Positions 43,351-52,165 of a stretch of 64,000 bases of DNA are shown here, in pieces. The position numbers were made by a program, and so were the translations under genes. Each line of letters opens with the position of its first letter. Positions within the stretch are counted from its first letter, which is position 1. The notes below the pieces were generated by a model, which did not search any database, was not told the DNA's origin, and saw nothing but the letters and a program-made list of their open reading frames with translations. The DNA is from Pomphorhynchus laevis. Lineage: Eukaryota; Acanthocephala; Palaeacanthocephala; Echinorhynchida; Pomphorhynchidae. The stretch spans positions 36,667 through 100,666 of the forward strand of contig WNNJ02001023.1 of assembly GCA_012934845.2 (NCBI GenBank), in the 5' to 3' direction.

Positions 43351-44897
43351 GGAGGGGACGAACGATTGCGGATTTTCCAGTGTAAAAGGGAAGATACGAC
43401 TGCGGATGGAACGAAGTTAAACAAGGTTGTGAGAAATGGGGATATCGATGAGCATATGGATTTTAATATGTGGGTAGGCAGGGGATCGGCAGGTGAGGTT
43501 TTGTTGGGCAAGGACATGAGGACAGATGATACTTCTGTAGGTGAGACAGGGAGAAGATGAAAGAGTTCCGGAAGGATGAGAGTAGACTGGGCAGAGTGGG
43601 ATAGGATGGAGACCGGGGTGTGAGAGAGCAGCGTGGATACTTTAGTCTGGAGAAATGACGAATAATCATTAGCATTGATGTTGCACGGCGTAGAGGAACG
43701 AGCCAGGATTGAGTTAAAAGTATGCCAGAGAGTTTTAGAGTTGAATGAAGTGATGATTTTATGCTGCCAGAAGGAGTTGCATTTGGTACGTAGTAGGTTG
43801 AGATGAGACCGGCGAAGAGCAAGATAGGAATCACGGAAAGACGGAGTGATCGAGCGGAAATCGCGTCTGAGAGAGCGGTGATAGACTCGAAAAGCATGGC
43901 GGAGTCGACGCTTTGAGAGTAGACATTGGATGTCAAACCATGGGGCACGGTGCAAGCGACGGTGTTGGTGAGACTTGAAGGGCAAGAGAATATCGAGAGT
44001 GGATGTGAGTTCAGAGTCGAAAAGAAAGGCGAGATCGTGAGGAGATGAATATGTTATTGTGGGTAATGATAGAGACGATTTGAGTAAGGCAGAGCGGAGA
44101 AGGGAGAGGTCAAGATTTCTCCAAGGGCGACGTAGGATTGTAGGTGTGTGAGGAGGGGTGTGGTTGCGAGTGAGATCAAGGGTGATAAGAAAGTGATCGG
44201 ATAGACCAGGATCAGAGATGGACAGTGAGGTGTAGGCAGCAAAATGATCGGGGACAGCGATGATGTCGAGTGCCCCACCAAGTATATGTGTGGGGGCAGT
44301 GGAGATTAGTTTGTAATTGTAGTTGGATAGAATGTTGATGAAGCGAATGGAATCCGTGGAAGAGGGGCGGTCTAGGCGGATATTGAAGTCGCCTAGAACG
44401 AGTGAAGGGATTGAGGACAAAGAACAATGAGAAAGGAGGTCAGCGAGTTCGGTAAAAAATAAGGCTGTAGGAGCTGATGAACCAGGACGGTATACAATGG
44501 CGAGATCTAGAGTGATCGGGTTAGAATAACGACAAGTGAGCAATTCAAAAGAGCAAGGACTGAAAGGGGGATTGATTTTGCGAAGAGACGCTGGGTGACG
44601 CGCGAATGCGACGATGCCGCCATGATTAGAGGATTTAGAAGGGCATGAGCTGAGGGGGCGGGCGGATTCGACTAGGGAGCAACCGGCAGAGAGCAGTCGG
44701 CGAATGGAAAGGTCGTCGGAATCTGAGTACCAGGATTCGGTGAGGCAGAAAAGATCTATGGATTGCTTGGTGAATAGGTTGAGGATAAGATCGGATTTAT
44801 TGAGAATAGATCTAGTGTTGAGGAGACCGAGGCGGAAACCGTGTGCTGTGGCGAAAGAGTCTAGTGGAGAAGACACATAGGAGAGATGGAGCGCCAT
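43347..44897 (-). CDS. LINE-B2 ORF2, intact endonuclease and EN-RT linker
   Basis: A 516-codon frame from the native-looking ATG 44897 (MALHLSYVSSPLDSF). The EN blocks are LLNTRSILNKSDLIL (26-40), FCLTESWYS, GGIVAFARH, LAIVYRPGSS, LVLGDFNIRLDR and LSDHFLITLDL. The linker RRLRHAFRVYHRSLRRDFRS leads into the start of RT (LPNKTSPADPLPTHILKS), where a frameshift near 43360 ends it. The first 37 bp overlap the end of ORF1 in another frame, the same arrangement as in B1, which points to reinitiation or termination-coupled translation of ORF2. The best EN of the family in this window. Confidence 0.93.
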   Translation of the reverse strand: MALHLSYVSSPLDSFATAHGFRLGLLNTRSILNKSDLILNLFTKQSIDLFCLTESWYSDSDDLSIRRLLSAGCSLVESARPLSSCPSKSSNHGGIVAFARHPASLRKINPPFSPCSFELLTCRYSNPITLDLAIVYRPGSSAPTALFFTELADLLSHCSLSSIPSLVLGDFNIRLDRPSSTDSIRFINILSNYNYKLISTAPTHILGGALDIIAVPDHFAAYTSLSISDPGLSDHFLITLDLTRNHTPPHTPTILRRPWRNLDLSLLRSALLKSSLSLPTITYSSPHDLAFLFDSELTSTLDILLPFKSHQHRRLHRAPWFDIQCLLSKRRLRHAFRVYHRSLRRDFRSITPSFRDSYLALRRSHLNLLRTKCNSFWQHKIITSFNSKTLWHTFNSILARSSTPCNINANDYSSFLQTKVSTLLSHTPVSILSHSAQSTLILPELFHLLPVSPTEVSSVLMSLPNKTSPADPLPTHILKSICSSISPFLTTLFNFVPSAVVSSLLHWKIRNRSSPP

Positions 44898-45886
44898 CGA
44901 ATTTTTGGACGGGTGTGGACAACTTGAAAATTTCCGTCTATGTTTCGGATGGAGAGTGATGTTTCGCCGTTTTCCTCGCGACGGCGTTTTTCGATGCGGG
45001 CTGAAGAGATTTGAGCGATTTCAGAAGGGGCGCGATCGGGGAAAATTCGAGTGGTTGAAGATGACATGAGTTTGAATCGTTGTGAGAGGACAGAAGACGC
45101 GTGAGAGCGATGCTTGAAAACAATTTTTAGGAGAGGGGGCTGGGAAGGATTAGATTGAGAAGATTTGTTTAGACGGATGAATGCGACAGGAGAAATGTCG
45201 TTGAAAAAGGATGGTTTATCCGCAGGAACAATAGACGAGAGGATGGATCTGAAGGCGGAAACATCGTGGTCCAGACGTGCTTGTGGAGATAAGGAGTTAG
45301 AAGGCGTGATATTAGTAACAATGACGCAACGATCGCGAGAAGCAAAGCGCTTCTGTAAAGGAGGACTACTGACGTGAGTAGGTGAGATCACGATAGAAGA
45401 GCTGTCAGTTGATGATTTGGAGGGATTTGGTTTGACGACGGGAGACATAGAGGATAATGATAATAAAGAGGGTGGCAAGCGATGTGACGAAAGGTTATGA
45501 GTGGAAGGATAGTGGAGGTTGGTGGAGGTGATTTTGATTGATGGATGCAAGTTATCGAGAAACGAGACGGGAAGGACGGGACGTGGGGTTGTAGGGGAGT
45601 GAAGATGGCATGGAATGGGAAGTGTATATGGTGGCAGGGTCGGTGGGTGGAGAAAGGACATTAGAAACGACGGGGGTAGTTTGAGTTGACGTGTTGGATG
45701 TTGATATGTGCTTATTTGAAAGGTTGCATATTAGTTTATTGGCACAAAACCACATACGAAGTCTTCTTTAGCCTTATTCTTGTCGCAGGTGATTGTGGTC
45801 TAGACGCTGCAGTCGTGTATCGAGCACTGTACTTGCAGTTGTCCATAGTTGGTGTCGGTCTTAGTTGTTTTCTTACGTCCTCCCAT
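44861..45886 (-). pseudogene. LINE-B2 ORF1 with zinc finger, frameshifted
   Basis: ATG 45886 is the counterpart of the B1 ORF1 start. The finger region (45700-45886) is partly out of frame. The second half is open from 45661 to the stop at 44861: LSSHRLPPSLLSLSSMSP, then the C-terminal domain SPQARLDHDVSAFRSIL, FIRLNKSSQSN and LKIVFKHRSHASSVLSQR. Same overlap with ORF2 as in B1. Confidence 0.85.
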
Positions 45887-45892
45887 AAACGA

Positions 45893-45972
45893 TGGTTGCC
45901 GTCGATTGTTGTCGTCGATGGTTGTCGTCTATTGTTGTCGTCGATTGTTGTCGTCGATGGTTGTCGTCGATG
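45893..45972 (-). repeat. 13-bp monomer array at the 5' end of LINE-B2
   Basis: About six copies of the ATGGTTGTCGTCG monomer with a few variants (ATTGTTGTCGTCG). Confidence 0.93.
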
Positions 45973-46014
45973 TATTGTATTTGTGTATGTTATTTATCTC
46001 AAACTTTTTTTTAA

Positions 46015-47416
46015 CGTCTGAGAAAGGGAGGTTGATGAACGATGGGGAGCCGACAGCAATGAGACGAAAAATTACGAGAAGGCGGAGTTGTATGGGGATG
46101 TGGATGGTGGGCCAAGAGAGTTGAGCAAGATATGTGGTATGGGTGGTCAAAGCGACGAAGAAGTAGGAGCACTCGAACGGCGGAGTTGATGATGCGTTTT
46201 AGGAGTATGAAGATGGATTTTGGAGAATTGGCGAATAGACTGAGGCAGTAATCGATTTTAGGGAAAATAAGAGATAAAAAGACGATACATACAGGAACGG
46301 AAGTTGATAAGGAGGTGGATACCGCTGATGTAATGGAGAATTAAGTTAGACGAGTGGACCTTGTTACGGAAGAAGGGTTTAAGGGAATGGTGATCATCGA
46401 AATGGAATTCTAAGAATGTGAGATTGTGGACTATGAGGATGATTGATGAGGCTAACGATACAGGGGGAGAAGATATGTTAGGTTGACGGGAGATAATCCA
46501 CATTATTTTAGACTTGTCTGGGTTTAGAACGAGACGAAGATTTGAGAGACGTTTGTAGATAGAAGAAATACAGTTGAAGGCAGAAATTGCGATATCGTGT
46601 ATGCGATAGGCGGGTGCATGAGCATAGATTAGGATGTCATCGGCGTATTGCATTATGTTAAAGGAGTAATTTTGATAAACGGAGAGAGATCACTAAGTAG
46701 AATAGATAAACGCAGGGTATCTGCGTTTATCGGTAGGTGAGTATTGTTTGGCAAGGACAGGAGAACAGATGAGACTTCGGCATGTGAGACATGGAGAAGA
46801 TGAAAGAGTTCCGGGAGGATGAGGCGAGTAACAGTGAGATGGAATTAAGACGGGGTAGGGTTGTGAGAGCAACGTGGATACTTTAGTGTGGAGAAATAAG
46901 AATAATTATGGCGATTGATGTTGCAAGACGAAGAGGAGCGAGAAAGGATCGAGCTAAAAGTATGCCGGAGAGACTTAGAGTTTAATGCAACCGGCAGCGA
47001 TCAAACTGCGAATTGATATGTCGTCGGAATCGGAGTGACAGGATTCGGTGAGGCATAAGAGATTGATGGATTGCTTGGTGAATAGGTTGATGATAAGATC
47101 GGATTTGTGGAGAATAGATTTAGTGTTGACGAGACCGAGGCGGACACCGTGTGTTGTGGTGAAACGGGCTAGCGGAGAAGACATTGGGGAAATGAATCAC
47201 CATCGAATTTTGGGGCGGGTGTGGACAACTTGAAAATTTCCGTCGATGTTTCGCATGAATATGGATGTTTCGCTGTTTTCCTCGCGACTGCGTTTTTCTA
47301 TGCTGGCAGAATAGAGTTGAGCGAATTCGGAAAGGGTTCGATCGGGTAAAATGCGAGTGTTTGAAGAGAATATTAATCTAAATCGTTGGGAGAGGACAGA
47401 GGACGGGTAGAGCGAT
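46015..47416 (-). mobile_element. LINE-B3, remainder, internally deleted
   Basis: Continues LINE-B3 after the LINE-B2 insertion. Contains RT (46258-46653, YADDILIYAHAPAYRIHDI), a shortened middle, an EN N-terminus at 46975-47184 (RLGLVNTKSILHKSDLII, CLTESC) and some ORF1. Far more mutated than B2, as expected for the host of a nested insertion. A 5' fold-back begins at 47417. Confidence 0.9.
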
Positions 47417-47467
47417 GCAATTTTTGTTGTAAAGACAACAAAAATTGCTTGGCAAAAGTCTTGCCAA
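47417..47467. other. Two adjacent perfect hairpins at the LINE-B3 5' junction
   Basis: The first (47417-47448) has a 14-bp perfect stem, GCAATTTTTGTTGT with its complement, around AAAG. The second (47449-47467) has a 7-bp stem TTGGCAA/TTGCCAA around AAGTC. Confidence 0.85.
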
Positions 47468-47779
47468 TTGATACGTAGTTATCTATTACTACATTATTTG
47501 ATGTTACAATGCTTCGATATCGAATTAGAAGATTTGCGATAAAGAACCGAGAAGCTTGAAAAGTTTATTTGAGCTACTACGTGTTTGACGACACAAATAT
47601 GCGATGTGCTTTGATCTTTTTAAAGATGTGGCTATTCTATGAGCTAGCTTATAGTCTAAGAAAGTATGACAATAATTTCCTTAGTGAGCAAAAAAAGCGT
47701 TACGTAAACTTGCGGACTTATTTGTTTAGCCACATGCAAGCGTTTAATACCATTCCTTCTTATTACGGAGCTGAAGTAT

Positions 47780-48290
47780 TTTTATCCTACAATCAAATTA
47801 TTATTTATGAATTCCCAACTGAGGTTAACACCATATAAATATAGGCTTGGCCACGAAATCGTGGGTATGAACAAGCGAATCAGATTAAAATCAGCTTTCT
47901 GTATATTCAACACCTGAGCTAATGTGGAGGATACACCTTTTAGTGACAAGGTAACAATCATCACCCGATAATCACTGTGACTAACTGGAGGAGCTTGTTT
48001 AATATGCTAGACTAGATCGCTGTGCACTGACACACACAAATCCAATATCCAGTAATGTGAATCGCAGACAAAATTATAAAATAAGCTAATAGACTCTTGG
48101 TCATAGCCATTACGAGGGAAAGTTAGGTCACAGTACACATCAGGCATGTTAAAGTCGCAAAGTACTACTGTATTTGTGTGACACAGAGCGTTGCGTCCCA
48201 ATACACTGCAGAGTGTTGAGACTTGGGAACGTGGGGTAGTACGAAAGGTGAATACGAAGGACATTGGATAAAACCTGATATAGTAACCTA
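47780..48290 (-). mobile_element. LINE-E2: endonuclease fragment of a CR1-like LINE
   Basis: The minus strand reads TNTVVLCDFNMPDVYCDL (48100-48180), then PPVSHSDYRVMIVTLSL and ADFNLIRLFIPTISW: the GDFN and SDH blocks of EN and the following linker. GDFN is altered to CDFN. Broken by a stop near 48005. It may belong with LINE-E1. Confidence 0.65.
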
Positions 48291-48727
48291 CAGATATAAT
48301 ATAATATAATATATAACATAATATACATAGGTGTGATAACTCACTCTACGTATATTATGCTCCTTTTGTGATTCCTTCAGTTTATTTCTATTTTCAGACG
48401 ATAGGTATTTCAGGAGCCTCAAACCATAATATTTTAAGGCGAATGAATGATTTTAAGAGAGACTACATATATCAGAATTATCTAACACGACTTTCAAAAG
48501 TCGTGGTTTTGTCCATTCTTTTTTCCATTTTCTTGGGCTAAAAAAGTTAAGAACTCGAATGTCCTTGTCCTGGAGTAGAAATGAACTTGACAGGTAAAAT
48601 AAAATTTGTTTAACGGAGTTAACGTCGGGATATATGCAAACGATTCTGTTGAGTGACTTGAATTTAAGCGAAATAGCTATTAAAAGATAATGAGAACGAT
48701 TTTATTTTTCTACTCGTTTCAGACCTC
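48291..48727. other. AT-rich non-coding region
   Basis: Nothing recognised except a short 9-bp-stem hairpin (CACGACTTT and its complement, at about 48487-48506). Confidence 0.45.
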
Positions 48728-50455
48728 GATAATAATTATTTAAAGTGGCAAATACGTGCCAGCTGCACGCTTACAAGTCCACTAACTAAAAACACAGCAA
48801 AAATCTCAAAGATAAATGAGTTAAATTGTTTAAATGTGATCAGATTTGACGTTTGAAGCACGGCATTGGTGTTGATTGGCGTATTGGTTGACAATCGGAC
48901 GAGCTAATTCAACTAGAGAACAGCCAAAGCGACATAGATGACGAATAGCAAGATCGTCAGAGTCAGAGTGCCAGGATTTGGTAGTGCATAGAATATCGAT
49001 AGATAATTGATCGAAGATATCAAGGAGCAGATCAGCTTTTGAAAAATGAAACGAGTGTTGAAAAGCAGACGAAAAGTATGCTCAGGAGTGAGAACGCTTA
49101 GCAACAAGACAGAGAGAGACGGGACGCCATCGAATTTTTGGCCTTTTATGTACGACGTGAAAATTTCTGTTGATTTAACGGATTGATAAGGATGATCGCT
49201 GTTTGTTTCACGTCGATGTTTCTCAATGCAAGCTAAATTGAGCTGGACAATATCAGAAGGGGAGCGGTCAGGATAGATACGACAGGTAGATGAGTTGTAA
49301 CAAGTTTAAAACGTTGGGAGAATACTAAGGAAGCATGTGAACTATGTCGGAAAACGATTTTTAGGAGTGGAAGCCTGAGATGATTGGATTTGATGGATTT
49401 GTTTAAACGGATAAAAGATACAAGAGCGATATTATTGAAAATGAATGGATTGTCATCAGGAAGAATGGTTGCTAGGATAGTCCTAAAAGCGGATATATCA
49501 TCATCGAGGCGAGATTGTGGGAAAGCAGATTCGGGAAGCTTTAAGTTAGATATGATAAGACAGCTATATGGTAATACAGCGATATGATAATACAACTATA
49601 TGGTAATACAGCGATATGATAATACAGCGATATGATAATACAGCGAATTGATAATACAGCAATATGATAATACAGCGATATGATAATACAGCGATATGAT
49701 AATACAGTGATATGATAAGACAGCGATATGATAATACATCGATATGGCCTTGCAAAATTTATTGTCGTAGAAGTCATAGTAACCAAGGCCTCGTTATCTG
49801 AGTTAGTTGAACTGTGATTGGTCATCGTCAGATCACCATAATGAGCTATTGTGATATCACCAATAGAAAACATCGAATCCGGTACATTACCTTTATCAAA
49901 TACTGTATTGGATCTCCCGAAGGTAAAGTGTTGCTATTTGAAGAGGGTACCAATGGATTATTGTAATTATGATAAGAGCGGATGACGAGTGTAGGTTGAG
50001 GACGGCTTGAACTTGACAAAATTTGATGTGCGTGTGACCACTGACGAAGTTAAAACAATTGAAGTTTTTATAATGCTGGGATTGCTTAGAATGTTTATAT
50101 TAGTAATCAAACTCGCTGTAGGCGAATAGAAAACAGTTGAGGTTTTTGCGGTACACTGTTTATCTGAAAACGCTTGATGAGGGAAAGGAACTGTTTGATA
50201 GTGGAGTTTTTTCTGAATCCTTAACCACAACTTTATCCATGGTGCTCGTTGATCCGAAATGTGCTGCACAACAAAAACCGCACATGAATGGTATATTAGA
50301 GTAAGTGGATAAGCTGTTCAAAGGAATGGCGACGTAAGTTCATATATTGCATCCCTCGCCATCGCAACCCACTTGTCGATTGGCAAACTCTTTTGGTTTC
50401 ACAGTCTAGCAATGTCCAATATATTTTGCACTTTACTCGCGTATTATTCATGGAT
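48728..50455 (-). mobile_element. LINE-B7: internally deleted LINE-B
   Basis: The 3' end with tail and hairpin (48754-48770) runs to about 48888. The sequence then jumps to the EN N-terminus (48913-49107, RLLFNTRFIFQK) and on into ORF1 (49233-49595, PQSRLDDDISAFRTILATIL, LLKIVFRHSSHASLVFSQR). A zinc-finger Cys pair (CGFC) lies near 50275. Most of EN and all of RT are missing. It differs from both the B1/B2 and B4/B5 subfamilies. Confidence 0.85.
49567..49745. repeat. 16-bp minisatellite inside LINE-B7 ORF1
   Basis: About eleven copies of GATAATACAGCGATAT with small variants. On the minus strand it reads as repeated YRCIIIS-type peptides. It occupies the place where other copies read RDRCVIVTN. 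Confidence 0.92.
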
Positions 50456-50920
50456 GTCCTAATATTCAAAGGAAAACCAATAAAAGAAGAATAAAATTGT
50501 GCAACAATTCATTTCAAAATGTTTAAACTAAAATAATAGCAATTTGTGCCGGCAAAATTTGCATCATGTGCCGACGATACAACCCGCATACTACTGTAAA
50601 TTAAAATTTGGAGAATTAAAGCATATCTACTTTTAAATTCATAAATGTTGTTCCTACCTGTGATAAGCATTTATTGTTCACTTTATATATTCACTATTGA
50701 GAAAAATCCCCTGAAACTGTGGTCCAGGAGACAAAGCTGGCTACGATTGATTTTTAATCCATATTTGCTGCTAAATAACTGGACTTCGATCACCAGCTCC
50801 ATCAGTCTAATGTATCACTCCGAGACGTTCCTAACCACCCAGCAGTCATCGTCAGTCGAATGAAGTGGTTAGGGTACGTTTCGACTGTTTTTGTGATAAC
50901 TGTAAAGACATCATATATAT
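50456..50920. other. Unassigned region between LINE-B7 and the hammerhead array
   Basis: A 72-codon frame (50645-50863) carries no recognisable motif. No repeat seen. Confidence 0.4.
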
Positions 50921-51128
50921 AAAATATAATTTGTTGTTACACCTGCCCTGGGACACCCAATAGTGTACTCGTAAATAAATCACTATATTTTCCTAGTGAG
51001 GAGGCATAAACACCAGGCAGCATTCTATATATCCTCATCAGATCGAGAAATAGAACCGAATTATTCTCGCAATATTCAAAGTCGCTACGTATGCCCAGTC
51101 ATCCTATGTGTGACGACAAACTTCAACA

Positions 51129-51170
51129 ACGGTATACGCGTTTCACTCTTACAGAGCTCATCAGTACCGT
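51129..51170 (-). ncRNA. Type I hammerhead self-cleaving ribozyme (copy 1)
   Basis: On the minus strand, helix I ACGGTA/TACCGT (6 bp) encloses the core CTGATGA, helix II GCTC/GAGT with a 5-nt loop (one G.U pair), then GAA, and the minimal helix III ACGCGT followed by A, the cleavage nucleotide (between 51135 and 51134). All invariant core bases are present. A 2-bp helix III with a 2-nt loop is known from newt and Penelope-type hammerheads, which act better as dimers. Confidence 0.9.
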
Positions 51171-51358
51171 GACTTTAATAATCATCCATAGGCACCTTAA
51201 CACACGCTTAAACAATGTCTAAAGCTCGAAAAACAGAACTACCCTTAATCTGAATCATCAGAGTAAATTTAGCATAAGCTCTGTGCATGGCAGTGCGTAT
51301 TGCGGTTTAACCATGCATCAGGCACTAAATTCCTTTAAAAAGAAATGCTGTTTAACAG

Positions 51359-51376
51359 GTACACTTTAAAGTGTAC
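51359..51376. other. 18-bp perfect palindrome at the unit 1/unit 2 junction
   Basis: GTACACTTTAAAGTGTAC, immediately before the start of the second unit. Confidence 0.9.
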
Positions 51377-51592
51377 AAATATATAAAATATAATTTGTTC
51401 TTACACCTGCCCCGGGACACACAATGGTGTACTCGTAAATAAATCACTATGTTTTCCTCATGATGAGGCATAAACACCAGACAGCATTCTAAATATCCTC
51501 ATAAGACTAAGAAATAAAACCGAATTGTTCTCGCAATATTCAAAGTCTCAACGAATACCCAGTCATCCAATGTGTGACGACAAACTTCCACA

Positions 51593-51634
51593 ACGGTATA
51601 CGCGTTTCGCTCTATTGGAGCTCATCAGTACCGA
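51593..51634 (-). ncRNA. Type I hammerhead self-cleaving ribozyme (copy 2)
   Basis: Same layout as copy 1, 464 bp away. Helix II is GCTC/GAGC, fully Watson-Crick, with loop CAATA in place of TGTAA. Helix I keeps 5 bp (CGGTA/TACCG). The core CTGATGA, GAAA and GTA cleavage triplet match consensus at every invariant position. Confidence 0.92.
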
Positions 51635-51717
51635 GACTTTAATCATATATATTGTAAGTATAAATTAAAATCAATTTATAAGCTACTTCCGGTTGGGATA
51701 GCGATATGACCAAAATA

Positions 51718-51975
51718 TATACGAAATATGATTATTGGTCTCTACCAACAAAAAAGATTAATTCTTCAATTTTCGTTTCGCCCTACGGCTTTTTCAAAAA
51801 TTGTAAGTATTTATAAGAATCAAGAAAAATTTTTAACCAGTGGTTCAAAAATGCTGGTTAAAAAATTGTCTTGATTCTTATACATACTTACAATTTTGAA
51901 GAAGCCGTAAGGCGAAACTGAAATTAAAGAATTAATCTTTTTTGTTGGTAGAGATCAATAATCATATTTCGTATA
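51718..51975. mobile_element. Fold-back MITE (258 bp) inside the hammerhead array
   Basis: Two arms of about 121 bp in inverted orientation (from TATACGAAATATG to TTTTTAACCAG, and back) separated by about 13 bp. Arms differ at only a handful of positions. No coding capacity. It interrupts the repeat array between unit 2 and the third, partial unit, whose ribozyme is cut at its helix II. Confidence 0.88.
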
Positions 51976-52165
51976 CGGAGCCCATCAGTTCCGTGACTTT
52001 AATAATCATCCATAGGCACCTTAACACACGCTTAAACAGTGTTTAAAGCTCGAAAAACAGAACTAGCCTTGATCTGAATCATCGGATGGAATTTAGCATG
52101 AGCTCTGTGCACGGCAATGCGTATTGAAGTTTAACCATGCCTCAGGCACTAAATTTCTTTTGATG

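Larger units (their letters stand above)
41915..45972 (-). mobile_element. LINE-B2: full-length young LINE-B inserted in LINE-B3
   Basis: A 4.06 kb minus-strand element, the close sister of B1. Its 3' end (41915) shows the T-run in sense; its 5' end is the monomer array ending at 45972. B3 flanks it on both sides in the same orientation with a 5-bp duplicated CRTCT, so this is a clean insertion rather than a rearrangement. 42 bp of filler (45973-46014) lies at the 5' junction. Confidence 0.93.
50921..52165 (-). repeat. Tandem array of 464-bp hammerhead-bearing repeat units
   Basis: Unit 1 runs 50921-51384, unit 2 from 51385 to about 51645 (incomplete), and a third partial unit lies at about 51976-52165. 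The period is 464 bp, measured both at the AAAATATAAT start and at the ribozyme core. Unit 1 ends with an 18-bp palindrome (51359-51376). Each unit carries or keeps part of a hammerhead ribozyme on the minus strand. There is no protein-coding frame. Penelope-like element repeats, schistosome-type satellites and animal retrozymes have this combination; no GIY-YIG or Penelope RT is visible nearby. Confidence 0.85.

Noticed and set aside
47569-47838. 89-codon plus-strand frame
   Set aside because: Partly antisense to the LINE-E2 endonuclease fragment, with no recognisable domain.
49541-49873. CRISPR-like regular array at the 16-bp repeat (also 59.5-60.3 kb)
   Set aside because: Units are contiguous without unique spacers, and the DNA is eukaryotic.
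51030-51046. A further CTGATGA on the minus strand in array unit 1
   Set aside because: No GAAA at helix II distance and no complementary arms; unit 2 has lost the motif while keeping the true ribozyme.
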